A model generated the notes under the pieces. The model was not told the DNA's origin. It saw only the letters and a program-made list of their open reading frames with translations, and searched no databases. The translations under genes and the position numbers were made by a program. From Xanthomonas cassavae CFBP 4642 (GTDB lineage Bacteria > Pseudomonadota > Gammaproteobacteria > Xanthomonadales > Xanthomonadaceae): 64,000 nt of DNA. This document shows positions 47,429-56,676 of the stretch, in pieces (within the stretch, counting starts at the first letter, position 1; each line of letters starts with the position of its first letter). The stretch lies in the NCBI RefSeq assembly GCF_000454545.1, contig NZ_CM002139.1:3677554-3741553 (forward strand), read 5' to 3'.

Positions 47429-48412
47429 TCAGCTGGTAATGGTCTGGGTGAGCGATTCCCAGGTCGGCGGCAGCGGCCAGTTCGGTGCCTGGTTGCCATC
47501 CAGCACGCGGCGCAGGTCGCGCTTGTCGATCTGCGAAGCGAGCACATGCACCAGATCCAGCGCGTAGTCGCGCAGCACCCGGTCGCGCGGCAGCACCGCC
47601 CAGGCGATGCACTCGGCGATCGGTGCCGGTGCCGGCCAGGCGCGCAGGTCGTCGTCGTAGGCGCTGACCGCCATTTCCGCCACCAGCCCAACGCCCAACC
47701 CGGCGCGGACGTAGGTCTTGATCAGATCGGCATCCAGCGCGGTCAGCGCGATGCTGGGCTCCAATCCCACCTGCGCGAACGCCCGCTGCAGCGACGAGCC
47801 CGGCCGGGTGGAGGATTCGTAGCTGATCAACGGATGTTCGGACAGCGCCTGCATGTCCGGCGCCAGCTTCGGCCGATCCAGCGCGTGTCCGCGCGGCACC
47901 ACCACCAGCCGCCGCCAGCGGTACAGCGGCACCGCGATGCCGGCACTGGGTTCGCCGCCGGCCGTGCTGACCACCGCGATATCCGCATCGCCCTGGCTGA
48001 GCAGGTCCAGCGCCGCACTTTCGGCCGCCTGCTGCAGGTGCACGCTGACCTGCGGGTAAGCGTGCTTGATCTGCGCCACCGCCGGCGGCAGCACGAAGCG
48101 CGCCTGGGTGTGGGTGGTGGTCAGGGTCAGCTGCCCCTGGCTTTCGCGGCGCTGGTTGGCGGCGTAGGTCCGGATGTTGTTGGCTTCCGAAAGCACTGCG
48201 CGCGCGCGCTCGATCACTTCCACCCCGGCCGGCGTCACCGCATCCAGGCTGCGCCCCTTGCGCACGAACAACAGGAAGCCCAGTTCGTCCTCCAGCTGCT
48301 TGAGCTGCTTGGACAGACCCGGCTGAGTGGCATGCACCCGCGCGGCGGCCAGCGTGATGTTCAGCTCGGCATCGGCAATGGCAACCAGATAACGAAGTTG
48401 CGTCAGCGTCAT
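47429..48412 (-). CDS. cysB: LysR-family cysteine regulon activator (CysB-like)
   Basis: A 327-residue LysR-type regulator. The N-terminal winged helix ([40 protein letters not shown]) is CysB-like, with the extended QPGLSKQ recognition region. The effector domain has [20 protein letters not shown], close to the CysB/Cbl ligand loop that binds acetylserine or sulfate. It should activate the cys operons in the window when sulfur is limiting. It is divergent from cysG with a 96-bp gap, suggesting control of cysG-cysK and autoregulation. Confidence 0.9.
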   Translation of the reverse strand: MTLTQLRYLVAIADAELNITLAAARVHATQPGLSKQLKQLEDELGFLLFVRKGRSLDAVTPAGVEVIERARAVLSEANNIRTYAANQRRESQGQLTLTTTHTQARFVLPPAVAQIKHAYPQVSVHLQQAAESAALDLLSQGDADIAVVSTAGGEPSAGIAVPLYRWRRLVVVPRGHALDRPKLAPDMQALSEHPLISYESSTRPGSSLQRAFAQVGLEPSIALTALDADLIKTYVRAGLGVGLVAEMAVSAYDDDLRAWPAPAPIAECIAWAVLPRDRVLRDYALDLVHVLASQIDKRDLRRVLDGNQAPNWPLPPTWESLTQTITS

Positions 48413-48508
48413 GGGCTTATCTCCAGAAAAGCGCGAGGCGCCACAAGGACTTCGACTGTAGAGGAGTTCTGCGGGCCAGCTTATAACCGAACGCTATTTT
48501 CAGGGTGT
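48413..48508. promoter_or_regulatory. Divergent cysB/cysG control region
   Basis: The 96-bp gap contains the AT-rich segment GCTTATAACCGAACGCTATT (about 48479-48498), the best candidate for a CysB site or a -10 element here. It is a weak call based on position and composition. Confidence 0.35.
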
Positions 48509-49774
48509 ATGAAGTCATTTCCGACGGCTATATGCCGGCGGTACGGTCTGGCCCTCCCTTTCGATCGCCTCACTGTGACTGCTGCGTTTCCGCTCCTTGC
48601 CGACCTGCGTGGCCGTGCCGTCCTGGTGGTCGGCAGCGGTGCCGCGGCCGAGCGTGTCACTGCCGCGCTGTTGCAGGCCGGTGCGCTGCCACTGGTCGGC
48701 GCCCCGGCGCTGACCCCGCAACTGCAGCAGTGGGCCCAGGCCGGCGACCTGCGTTGGCTGGCCGGGCGTTTCGACCCCGCATGGCTGGCACTGCCCGACG
48801 CGCCGCTGTGGCTGACCATCGCCGCCAGCGACATCCCCGAGCTCAACGAGGCCCTGCGCACTGCCGCCGGTGCCCACCGCCTGCTGACCCATAGCCCCAC
48901 GCCCGCCATCGCCCCAGCTGCGCCCTCCCCCACGCAGCATGCGCACATCGCTCCGCTGTCCCCCGGCAGCGTGACCCTGGTGGGCGCAGGCCCCGGCGAC
49001 CCCGGCCTGCTGACCCGGCACGCGCTGCGCGCACTGCGGCAGGCCGAGGTGGTGCTGCACGACCGCCTGGTCAGTCCGCAGATCCTGCGCCTGGCCCGCA
49101 GTGACGCGCTGCTGGTGGAAGTGGGCAAGTCCGCGCAGGGTCACAGCACGCGCCAGGAGCAGATCCACGCGTTGATGCTCGAACATGCGCGCGCCGGCCG
49201 CCGGGTGGTGCGCCTGAAGGGCGGCGACGCGTTCGTGTTCGGCCGCGGCGGCGAAGAGCTGGAATTCCTGCACGCACAGGGCATCGGCTTCCAGGTCATC
49301 CCCGGCATCACCGCCGCACTGGCCTGCGCGGCCTACGCCGGCATCCCGCTCACCCATCGCGACCATGCGCAATCGCTGCGGCTGATCACCGCACACTGCA
49401 AGGATTCGCTGGACACCCTGGACTGGCAGGCGCTGGGCCAGGAACGCCAGACACTGGCCTTCTACATGGGCGTGGCGGGTCTGGACGGCATCCAGCAGCG
49501 GCTGCTGCAGGCCGGCCGCGCACCCACCACCCCGTTTGCGCTGGTGGAAAACGGCTCGCGCCCGCAGCAGCGCGTCATCACCGGTACGCTGGCCACGCTG
49601 GCCGTCACCGCCCAGTTGCACGCAGTGCGCGCGCCGGCGCTATTGATCCTGGGTGAGGTGGCGGCACTGGCGCAGACGCTGCACTGGTTCGGCGCAGCGC
49701 CACTGGGCGCGCCACCGGCCCTGCACTCACCCATCGCAACGCCGCACTCGCCCACACTCGCCCACGCAGCCTGA
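48509..49774 (+). CDS. cysG: Siroheme synthase-like protein (CysG), lacking the central domain
   Basis: Up to 421 residues from ATG 48509; an in-frame GTG at 48575 ([13 protein letters not shown]) matches the usual CysG start better. The C-terminal 260 residues are a complete uroporphyrinogen-III methyltransferase ([56 protein letters not shown]). The N-terminal 110 residues follow the NAD-binding precorrin-2 dehydrogenase fold, but the glycine loop reads [10 protein letters not shown]. The dimerisation/chelatase region of about 100 residues that normally follows is replaced by a Pro/Ala-rich linker. Dehydrogenase and ferrochelatase activity is therefore doubtful. Siroheme is the cofactor of CysI. 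It is followed 16 bp later by cysK. Confidence 0.85.
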   Translation: MKSFPTAICRRYGLALPFDRLTVTAAFPLLADLRGRAVLVVGSGAAAERVTAALLQAGALPLVGAPALTPQLQQWAQAGDLRWLAGRFDPAWLALPDAPLWLTIAASDIPELNEALRTAAGAHRLLTHSPTPAIAPAAPSPTQHAHIAPLSPGSVTLVGAGPGDPGLLTRHALRALRQAEVVLHDRLVSPQILRLARSDALLVEVGKSAQGHSTRQEQIHALMLEHARAGRRVVRLKGGDAFVFGRGGEELEFLHAQGIGFQVIPGITAALACAAYAGIPLTHRDHAQSLRLITAHCKDSLDTLDWQALGQERQTLAFYMGVAGLDGIQQRLLQAGRAPTTPFALVENGSRPQQRVITGTLATLAVTAQLHAVRAPALLILGEVAALAQTLHWFGAAPLGAPPALHSPIATPHSPTLAHAA

Positions 49775-49790
49775 TTCCGACGGAGACCCC

Positions 49791-50750
49791 ATGGCCCTGT
49801 ACGACAACATCCTCGACACCATCGGCCGCACTCCGGTGGTCAAACTCAACCGCCTCGCGCCGGACCACGTCTCGCTCTACGTCAAGGTCGAATCGTTCAA
49901 CCCCGGCGGCTCGGTCAAGGACCGCCTGGCGCTGGCGATCATCCTCGACGCCGAGCAGCGCGGCCTGCTCAAGCCCGGCGACACCATCGTGGAAGCCACC
50001 TCCGGCAACACCGGTGTGGCATTGGCCATGGTGGCGGCCGCGCGTGGCTACAAGTTCGTCGCCACCATGGTGGAAACCTTCTCCATCGAGCGCCGCAAGC
50101 TGATGCGCGCCTACGGCGCCAAGGTGATCCTGACCCCGGCGGCCGAGCGCGGCAGCGGCATGGTGCGCAAGGCCAGGGAGCTGGCCGATCAGCACGGCTG
50201 GTTCCTGGCCAGCCAGTTCGCCAACCCGGCCAATCCGGCCTACCACCGCAACACCACCGCCGCCGAGATCCTGCGCGACTTCGCCGACCACCGGCTGGAC
50301 CACTTCGTCACCGGCTGGGGCACCGGCGGCACCCTCACCGGCGTGGGCGAAGTGCTGCGCGTGGCGCGGCCGGAAGTACGCATCACCGCCACCGAGCCGG
50401 CCGGCGCCGCCTTGCTGCAGGGCCAGGACTGGAAGCCGCACAAGATCCAGGGCTGGACCCCGGACTTCGTCCCCGAGGTACTCAACCGCGAGATCGCGCA
50501 CGAGGTGCTCAGCGTGGAAGACACCGACGCCATCACCATCGCCCGCCGCCTGGCCGCCGAGGAGGGCATCTTCACCGGTATTTCCGGCGGCGGCACGGTC
50601 GCCACCGCGCTGCGCGTGGCCGAGTCTGCCACGCCCGGCGCAGTGATCCTGGCGATGCTGCCGGACACCGGCGAGCGTTACTTCTCCACCCCCCTGTTCG
50701 CCGACATCAACGAAGGCTCGGATGACGACTGGCTGGCAGGCCTGCCCTGA
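49791..50750 (+). CDS. cysK: Cysteine synthase A (O-acetylserine sulfhydrylase)
   Basis: A 319-residue pyridoxal-phosphate enzyme that makes cysteine from O-acetylserine and sulfide. The PLP lysine is in ESFNPGGSVKDRLAL. The substrate loop is EATSGNTGVALAMVAA, the phosphate loop is GWGTGGTLTGVGEVL and the serine-containing motif is TGISGGGTVATALR. CGGAG precedes ATG 49791, only 16 bp after cysG, so the two are co-transcribed. It completes the sulfate-to-cysteine path encoded in this window. Confidence 0.95.
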   Translation: MALYDNILDTIGRTPVVKLNRLAPDHVSLYVKVESFNPGGSVKDRLALAIILDAEQRGLLKPGDTIVEATSGNTGVALAMVAAARGYKFVATMVETFSIERRKLMRAYGAKVILTPAAERGSGMVRKARELADQHGWFLASQFANPANPAYHRNTTAAEILRDFADHRLDHFVTGWGTGGTLTGVGEVLRVARPEVRITATEPAGAALLQGQDWKPHKIQGWTPDFVPEVLNREIAHEVLSVEDTDAITIARRLAAEEGIFTGISGGGTVATALRVAESATPGAVILAMLPDTGERYFSTPLFADINEGSDDDWLAGLP

Positions 50751-50885
50751 GCGGGTCGGTAGGGTGAGCGGTGGCCAGGTGTAGGGGCTAGGTTTTTTCG
50801 GGACCCGGCTCTTCCCGGCGCTCCCCACCTCCCGCCTCCGTCAAGGAACCGTTAGGATGACGGCCGCGATGTGGGGAGAACCGTG

Positions 50886-51392
50886 GTGAGCAACCGGCCG
50901 TATGGACACAGCGACACCCGCACTGCGCGGGCGCCATGGCTGGTGAAGATGACCTCGCCCGTGCACTTTGCGCTGGCGCTTGGTATCGGCGGATGGCTGC
51001 AGGACGCGTTGGCGCTGCCACTGCCGGCACCGACGCCCCTGGCCTGGATCCAACTGGCCGGTGGCCTGCTCGCTGTTCTTGGGCTGGCGTTGGCACTGAG
51101 TTGTTTCGTGCTGTTCGCTCGTCGGCGCACCACCATCATGCCCAGCGGCCACCCGTCGCGACTGGTGCTGGACGGTCCCTATCGCTTCACCCGCAACCCC
51201 ATGTATCTGGCGCTGGTAATGAGCTATGTCGGCCTGTGCCTGCAGCTTGGGCTGCCGTGGGCCGTGCTGTTGCTGCCGCTGCCCTGGGTGGCCCTGCAGG
51301 GCTACGTCATCCCGTTCGAAGAAGCGCGCCTGCGTGTCGAATTCGGCCGTCACTACATCGATTACTGCGCACGCGTCAGACGCTGGCTGTAA
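50886..51392 (+). CDS. Isoprenylcysteine carboxyl methyltransferase-like membrane protein
   Basis: A 168-residue membrane protein of the ICMT/PEMT-like family. GTG 50886 is preferred because GGGGAG (50873-50878) is seven bases upstream; GTG 50883 is the alternative. Four hydrophobic segments are visible. The conserved C-terminal motif reads GPYRFTRNPMYLALVMSYVG, then the glutamate in FEEARLRVEFGRHYIDYCARV. These bind S-adenosylmethionine in the family. Bacteria lack prenylated CaaX proteins, so the substrate is probably a lipid or small thiol; it cannot be named. It lies 135 bp after cysK and may or may not share its transcript. Confidence 0.8.
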   Translation: MSNRPYGHSDTRTARAPWLVKMTSPVHFALALGIGGWLQDALALPLPAPTPLAWIQLAGGLLAVLGLALALSCFVLFARRRTTIMPSGHPSRLVLDGPYRFTRNPMYLALVMSYVGLCLQLGLPWAVLLLPLPWVALQGYVIPFEEARLRVEFGRHYIDYCARVRRWL

Positions 51393-51577
51393 CCAACCGG
51401 CGCCACGTCTTCGACCTGACGGACCGACTGCCTCGTCGCAGATCCCTTGGTCTGCCGGACGGTTGAATGGCAGAGTGGCTGCGTCGCATACCATGAGATG
51501 AATGGCCACTAGCGTGGAGGCCCGCGACGCCTGCACCCATCACGCGTTCATCATTCAAATCCCATAACTATCACGCC

Positions 51578-52117
51578 ATGAGAATCGAAGTCTGGCAAGG
51601 CGACATCACCGAACTCGACGTTGACGTCATCGTCAACGCCGCCAACGAATCACTGCTTGGCGGTGGCGGCGTCGATGGCGCCATCCATCGCGCAGCCGGT
51701 CCACGGTTGCTGCAAGCCTGCGAAGCGCTCCCACAGGTGCGCCCGGGCGTGCGCTGCCCCACCGGTGAAATCCGCGTCACCGAGGGCTTTGATCTGAAAG
51801 CCCGACACGTGTTTCATACGGTGGGCCCGGTGTGGCGCGATGGCAAGCACAACGAGCCCGAGCAGCTGGCCAATTGCTACTGGCAGTCATTGAAGCTTGC
51901 CGAGCAGATGCTGCTGCATTCAATTGCGTTCCCCGCGATCAGCTGCGGAATCTATGGCTATCCGTTGTATCAGGCCGCACGCATTGCAGTGACCGAAACG
52001 CGCGATTGGCAACGCTCGCACAAGGTGCCCAAGCACATCGTGCTGGTGGCCTACAACGAGGCGACCTACAAGGCGTATCAGCAGGCATTGGCGACACAGG
52101 AAACGGCAGCTGCCTGA
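51578..52117 (+). CDS. Macrodomain protein (O-acetyl-ADP-ribose deacetylase-like)
   Basis: A 179-residue single macrodomain of the YmdB/MacroD type. Hallmarks are GDITELDVDVIVNAANESL, the GGGGVDGAIHRAAG loop with catalytic Asn and Asp, the RHVFHTVGPVW segment, and the FPAISCGIYGYP phosphate loop. It is predicted to hydrolyse O-acetyl-ADP-ribose or remove mono-ADP-ribose from proteins or nucleic acids. It stands alone between the methyltransferase and fbaB, convergent with fbaB. Confidence 0.9.
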   Translation: MRIEVWQGDITELDVDVIVNAANESLLGGGGVDGAIHRAAGPRLLQACEALPQVRPGVRCPTGEIRVTEGFDLKARHVFHTVGPVWRDGKHNEPEQLANCYWQSLKLAEQMLLHSIAFPAISCGIYGYPLYQAARIAVTETRDWQRSHKVPKHIVLVAYNEATYKAYQQALATQETAAA

Positions 52118-52544
52118 TCGCTGCACCGTGTGCAGGTCGCAATGACGAGCGCCGCAAGGCGCTCGTTGCATTTTGGCCGTTGGCAAGGGTGTCGTCTTCA
52201 GCCCAGGCACGAATGTCGTCGTCTTGGTGGAGGCACGAACGTGCAGCAGCTCTGCTGCGCACGGCGTCACCTGACCAGCCTGCAACAGGGGTGGTTGACA
52301 CATTCGGAAGCGATCGTCAGGCCGGCGCTGGCGGTGGCGTGAAACAGCCGTAGCCGCACCCGCAATGCCGATCAGGCAACGGCCGTCATCGTCTCGCGAC
52401 TGTGCGGTGTTCGCGCGTTGTCTTGCGCTGTTCCACACCTCGGCGCAACCCACCACCGCGACGACAGGCAACAAAAAAACGCCGGCATCGCTGCCGGCGT
52501 TCTGGTCTTGCAGGCGATGCGGCCTTGCGGCCGCGATCACGCGA
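52118..52544. other. Convergent non-coding region
   Basis: About 430 bp between the macrodomain gene and fbaB. It contains the fbaB terminator (52473-52500). No other gene or repeat can be supported. Confidence 0.5.
52473..52500 (-). terminator. Intrinsic terminator of fbaB
   Basis: On the minus strand ACGCCGGC pairs with GCCGGCGT around a 6-base loop, followed by seven T residues, 45 bp past the fbaB stop. Confidence 0.9.
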
Positions 52545-53549
52545 TCAGCCCTTCCACTTGCCCAGTGCTGCCAGGCCGTTTTCCTTGGCGCGCTCATAGA
52601 TGACCTGCTGCGCCTTGGCGTAGTTGCCGGTCATGTCCTGGGACCACAGCTTCAACGCCGCCTGCTGCATGGCGCGGCCGTAGGAGAAGCTCAGCGGCCA
52701 AGGCAGGTTGCCCAATTGGTGCATCTCGTTGAGATGCGCGGTGGACTGCTCGTCGGTCTGGCCGCCGGACAGGAATACGATGCCAGGCAGGATCGCCGGC
52801 ACGGTCGACTTCAGGCACATCACGGTGGACTCGGCCACTTCCTCGACGCTGGCCTGCTCTTGGCAGCCCTTGCCGGAGATGACCATCGAGGCCTTCAGGA
52901 TGGTGCCTTCCAGCACGACGTTCTGCTCGTACAGCGCGCCGAACAGCGAGCGCAGCGTGGCCTCGGTGACTTCGTAGCAGGTCTCGATGTCGTGACTGCC
53001 ATCCATGATGACTTCCGGCTCGACCATCGGCACCAGGCCCTGCTCCTGGCACAACGCGGCGTAACGCGCCAGCGCATGCGAGTTGGCCTCGATGCAGGTG
53101 CCGGACGGGATGTCTTCGCCGATGTTGATGACCGCACGCCACTTGGCGAAGCGCGCGCCCAGCGTGTAGTACTCCTCCAGACGCGCACGCAGGCCGTCCA
53201 GACCTTCGGTCACCAGCTCACCCGGCATGCCGGCCAGCGGCTGCGCGCCCTTGTCGACCTTGATGCCCGGGATGATGCCGTGCTCGGTCATGTACTTGGC
53301 GAACGGCACGCCGTCCTTGGTCTTCTGACGGATGGTCTCGTCGAACAGGATGGCGCCGGAGATGTAATCGCTCAGCTTGGGCGTGGTCAGCAGCAGTTCG
53401 CGATAGGCGCGACGGTTTTCTTCGATGTTCTCGATGCCGACGCTGGCAAAACGCTTTGCGATCGTGCTGGTCGACTCGTCGATGGCGATGATGCCCTTGC
53501 CCGGGGCGACCATGGCCTGGGCGGTTTCGGCAAGCTGTTCGATGCTCAT
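52545..53549 (-). CDS. fbaB: Fructose-bisphosphate aldolase class I
   Basis: A 334-residue Schiff-base aldolase of the eukaryote-like class I type, splitting fructose 1,6-bisphosphate into the two triose phosphates. The start ATG 53549 gives MSIEQLAETAQAMVAPGKG. Characteristic segments are GIIAIDESTSTIAKRF, WRAVINIGEDIPS, MVEPEVIMDGSHDI, the Schiff-base lysine in GTILKASMVISGKG, FLSGGQTDEQSTAHL and WPLSFSYGRAMQQAAL. It ends at a strong terminator. It is third in a row of glycolytic genes on this strand after pgk-gph and pyk. A 17-unit heptamer array begins 131 bp upstream of the start and separates it from pyk. Confidence 0.95.
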   Translation of the reverse strand: MSIEQLAETAQAMVAPGKGIIAIDESTSTIAKRFASVGIENIEENRRAYRELLLTTPKLSDYISGAILFDETIRQKTKDGVPFAKYMTEHGIIPGIKVDKGAQPLAGMPGELVTEGLDGLRARLEEYYTLGARFAKWRAVINIGEDIPSGTCIEANSHALARYAALCQEQGLVPMVEPEVIMDGSHDIETCYEVTEATLRSLFGALYEQNVVLEGTILKASMVISGKGCQEQASVEEVAESTVMCLKSTVPAILPGIVFLSGGQTDEQSTAHLNEMHQLGNLPWPLSFSYGRAMQQAALKLWSQDMTGNYAKAQQVIYERAKENGLAALGKWKG

Positions 53550-53679
53550 GTAGTTCCTGTGGCAGCTGCGGGGGAGAACGAAAGTATAGCGATGAAAGTC
53601 GTACACATTCCTTCACGGAATGTCTGCAACCGATTACACCTTGCAGACGTGACAGGATGTGTGGCGCCGCTCGCATCGC

Positions 53680-53798
53680 GGGAATCGGGAATCGGGAATC
53701 GGGAATCGGGATTCGGGATTCGGGAATCGGGAATCGGGAATCGGGAATCGGGATTCGGGATTCGGGATTCGGGATTCGGGATTCGGGATTCGGGATTC
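53680..53798. repeat. 17-unit heptamer array upstream of fbaB
   Basis: Seventeen consecutive 7-bp units, eight GGGAATC and nine GGGATTC in blocks (4, 2, 4 and 7). No inverted partner array is found on either side. It lies in the 5' region of fbaB and is transcribed antisense to the listed orientation if read with fbaB. Confidence 0.9.
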
Positions 53799-54305
53799 GG
53801 GAAAGCAGAGCATGACGTGCAGCTTGTTGCTTGCTTTGCTGTGATGCATGGCGCCAATGAGGCGCGGCGGTGCGGTGGCTCGATTGAACATGCGCCACGC
53901 ATGCGTTGGTTGGCGTTTGTGGATGTTGGCCTGTTGCATCGAGCTGCCTGCGGCATGCGCTACTAACGTTACGACGAGCCCTCCTTCGTCGCCACCTATC
54001 CGGTCACGCCGCGCGTCGTTCAACGTCCTTCCGTTCCGTCGACGCGCGGAAAGCCGAATCGCCGTCGTGGGCAGGCTTTGCCTTGTGAAACACATGGCGC
54101 GTCGCCGCCGCGCCGTTACGACAGCGCGGCGGCGATGTTGCGCTGGGTTGGCAGTCGCCGGATCCGGCCGTTGAGCAACACGCCGCCCCAGGCCGGGCAC
54201 TCGCCGACGCCCGGCATCTCCACACAGCACAACGGCGGCCCTGGGGCCGCCGTTGTGTGTCGCGTCGTCCGGCTCAGGTCGTGCGCCGGGTGCCGTCAAC
54301 CGGGA
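53799..54305. other. Non-coding region between fbaB and pyk
   Basis: About 500 bp without a supportable gene apart from the pyk terminator hairpin at 54229-54256. Confidence 0.45.
54229..54256 (-). terminator. Strong hairpin after pyk
   Basis: ACAACGGCGGCC and GGCCGCCGTTGT form a 12-bp perfect stem with a 4-base loop 50 bp beyond the pyk stop. There is no clear T-tract, so termination is probable rather than certain. Confidence 0.6.
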
Positions 54306-55772
54306 TTACAGCTCGCCCAGACCGGTGGCGCGGCCGTCTTCGCCCACTTCCAGCAGACGTAGCGTATTGGTGGCGCCGTGCATTTCCATGTGCTCGCCGC
54401 TGGTGAACACCACGCGGTCGCCAGGTCCCATGCGCTCGTTTTCCACCAGCAGGCGGATCGCCGCACGTGCCGCTTCGCGCGGGGTCAGGCCGCGGCTGTC
54501 GAAGCTGATCGGGAACACGCCGCGCATCATCGCCATCTGGCGGCGCGCGCCATCGTGACGGGTGAAGGCGTAGATCGGCATGTTGGAGCGGAAGCGCGAC
54601 AAAAAGCGCGGGGTGCCGCCGGATTCGGTCAACGCCACCACGCCGCCCAGGCCGATGTGCTCGGACAGGAACATGGTCGCCATCGCAATCGCCTGATCGG
54701 CACGCTGCAGGTTGCGTTGCGCCGCTTCGAAGTCGGTATCGAATTCGAACTGGTGCTCGGCACCCAGGCAGATGCGCGCCATCGCTTCCACCGCACGCAC
54801 CGGGTAGGCACCGGCGGCGGTTTCGGCCGACAGCATCACCGCGTCGGTGCCGTCGATGACGGCATTGGCCACGTCCAGCACTTCGGCGCGGGTCGGGATC
54901 GGGCTTTCCACCATCGACTGCAGCATCTGCGTGGCGGTGATCACCACCTTGTTCTGCGCCAGCGACTCGCGAATGATCTTCTTCTGCAGGCCCGGCAATT
55001 CGGCATCGCCGATTTCCACGCCCAGATCGCCACGCGCCACCATCACCACATCGGAGGCTTCGACGATTTCGACCAGGTTCTCGATCGCTTCGGTGCGCTC
55101 GATCTTGGACACCAGCTGCGCATCGCAGCCATGCTGCTGGGCGATCTGACGCGCGTCGTGCATGTCCTGCGCATTGCGGCAGAACGACACCGCGATGAAG
55201 TCCACGCCGATCTTGGCGACGATGCCGATCAGTTCCTTGTCGCGCTCGGTCAGCGCGCCCAGCGACAAACCGCCGCCCTGCTTGTTGAGGCCCTTGCGGT
55301 CGGACAGCACGCCGTCGTTTAACACCTTGGTGACGATGCGCTCGCCCTGCACGTCGGTGACCTGCAACTGCACCAGGCCATCGTCGAGCAGCAGGACGTC
55401 GCCGGCGGTGACGTCCTGCGGCAGGCCGAGGTAGCTCACGCCCACCTGGCGTTGGTCGCCGGCCGGTGCGTTGGCGTCGGCCACCAAGTCAAAACGGTCG
55501 CCCATGGCAAGCTTGATCTTGCCTTCGGCAAAGCGTTCGATACGGATCTTCGGGCCCGGCAGGTCGGCCAGGATGCCGACTTCGGCACCCACACGGGCGG
55601 CAGCGGCGCGCACTTCCGCGGCACGCTTGGCCTGGCCGGACGGGTCGCCATGGCTGAAGTTGAGGCGCACCACGTTGACGCCCGCCTTGAACAGCGCATC
55701 CAGCACACCGGGCGCATCCGTTGCCGGTCCGAGGGTGGCGAGGATCTTGGTGCGGCGTTGACGTTCTTTCAT
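54306..55772 (-). CDS. pyk: Pyruvate kinase
   Basis: A 488-residue enzyme that makes pyruvate and ATP from phosphoenolpyruvate and ADP. ATG 55772 (MKERQRRTKILATLGPATD) gives the usual N-terminus and is preceded by GGGAGG. Motifs are VVRLNFSHGD, ILADLPGPKIRIERF, the catalytic lysine and metal site LVSKIERTEAIEN...VMVARGDLGVEI, and ITATQMLQSMVESPIPTRAEV. The C-terminal allosteric domain is present. It lies between gph-pgk and fbaB on the same strand but has its own gap of 256 bp upstream and a terminator-like hairpin downstream. Confidence 0.96.
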   Translation of the reverse strand: MKERQRRTKILATLGPATDAPGVLDALFKAGVNVVRLNFSHGDPSGQAKRAAEVRAAAARVGAEVGILADLPGPKIRIERFAEGKIKLAMGDRFDLVADANAPAGDQRQVGVSYLGLPQDVTAGDVLLLDDGLVQLQVTDVQGERIVTKVLNDGVLSDRKGLNKQGGGLSLGALTERDKELIGIVAKIGVDFIAVSFCRNAQDMHDARQIAQQHGCDAQLVSKIERTEAIENLVEIVEASDVVMVARGDLGVEIGDAELPGLQKKIIRESLAQNKVVITATQMLQSMVESPIPTRAEVLDVANAVIDGTDAVMLSAETAAGAYPVRAVEAMARICLGAEHQFEFDTDFEAAQRNLQRADQAIAMATMFLSEHIGLGGVVALTESGGTPRFLSRFRSNMPIYAFTRHDGARRQMAMMRGVFPISFDSRGLTPREAARAAIRLLVENERMGPGDRVVFTSGEHMEMHGATNTLRLLEVGEDGRATGLGEL

Positions 55773-56028
55773 GATGGCCTCCCTGTAAAAGCCGCGAAAC
55801 TTAACACACACGTCACGTACCGAGGATGGCATTGCGGCATAGCCACCCTCCGATTCCGGCATGTCTTACAGACAGTGCGGGACAGTACGTACGCCTGCGT
55901 CTGGCGCTGCCACCGGCAGCGCAGACGCTCGCCACCCTAGCCCGGTGGCGGTGAAGACGGCTCTGCGTGATGCGCACCGACACCGCGGATGCTTCGCGCA
56001 GGCGAACGCGACGGCCGCGGCGTGCGGC

Positions 56029-56676
56029 TCACGCCCGCAGCAATGCCGCCAACTCGGCCGGCGTGCGTGCCAGCGCGCCGGCGCCGGCGGCACGCAGTTC
56101 GGCTTCGTCGCCGAAGCCCCACAACACGCCGATGCTGTGGATACCGTGGTGAGTGGCGCCGTCGATATCCATGCGGCGGTCGCCGATCATCACGCAGCCG
56201 GTCTTGTCGATCTCAAGGCGACGCAATGCTTCGGCGATCAGGTCGGGCTTGAAGCGGCGCGCGCCGTCCTCGCTGGCGCCGATTACGTTTTCGAAGCAGG
56301 CACCGAATGGCAGATGCTCGACGATGCGGCGCGCATAGCGCTCATTCTTGGAGGTCACCACCGCCAGACGATGACCGGCGCGCTGCAGGCCGGTGACAAC
56401 GGCGCCGATGCCGTCGAACACGCTGAGTTCGGTCCAGCCCACCGCGTCGTAGCGCTCGCGGTAGATGCCGAGCGCGCGCTGCACCAGCGCCGGATCGTCG
56501 GGGAAGCACTCGGTGAAGCTGTCGCGCAGCGGTGGGCCGATCCAGGCGCGCAGGGTCTGCGGCGACGGACGCGGCTGGCCCACCGTCTCGAAGGCATGCG
56601 CGATGCTGGCGACGATGCCCGGTTCCGAATCGACCAGGGTGCCGTCCAGATCGAAGAACAGCGGGGCTGCACTCAC
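56029..56676 (-). CDS. gph: HAD-family phosphatase, phosphoglycolate phosphatase-like
   Basis: A 215-residue HAD hydrolase starting at GTG 56676, whose GTGA overlaps the pgk stop by four bases. The nucleophile motif [12 protein letters not shown], the motif II/III segment [13 protein letters not shown]...FKPD and motif [14 protein letters not shown] are complete. A four-helix cap lies between them. This is the phosphoglycolate phosphatase subfamily, which removes phosphate from 2-phosphoglycolate or related small substrates. The overlap with pgk couples their translation, which suits clearing side products of glycolysis. The substrate is inferred. Confidence 0.82.
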   Translation of the reverse strand: MSAAPLFFDLDGTLVDSEPGIVASIAHAFETVGQPRPSPQTLRAWIGPPLRDSFTECFPDDPALVQRALGIYRERYDAVGWTELSVFDGIGAVVTGLQRAGHRLAVVTSKNERYARRIVEHLPFGACFENVIGASEDGARRFKPDLIAEALRRLEIDKTGCVMIGDRRMDIDGATHHGIHSIGVLWGFGDEAELRAAGAGALARTPAELAALLRA

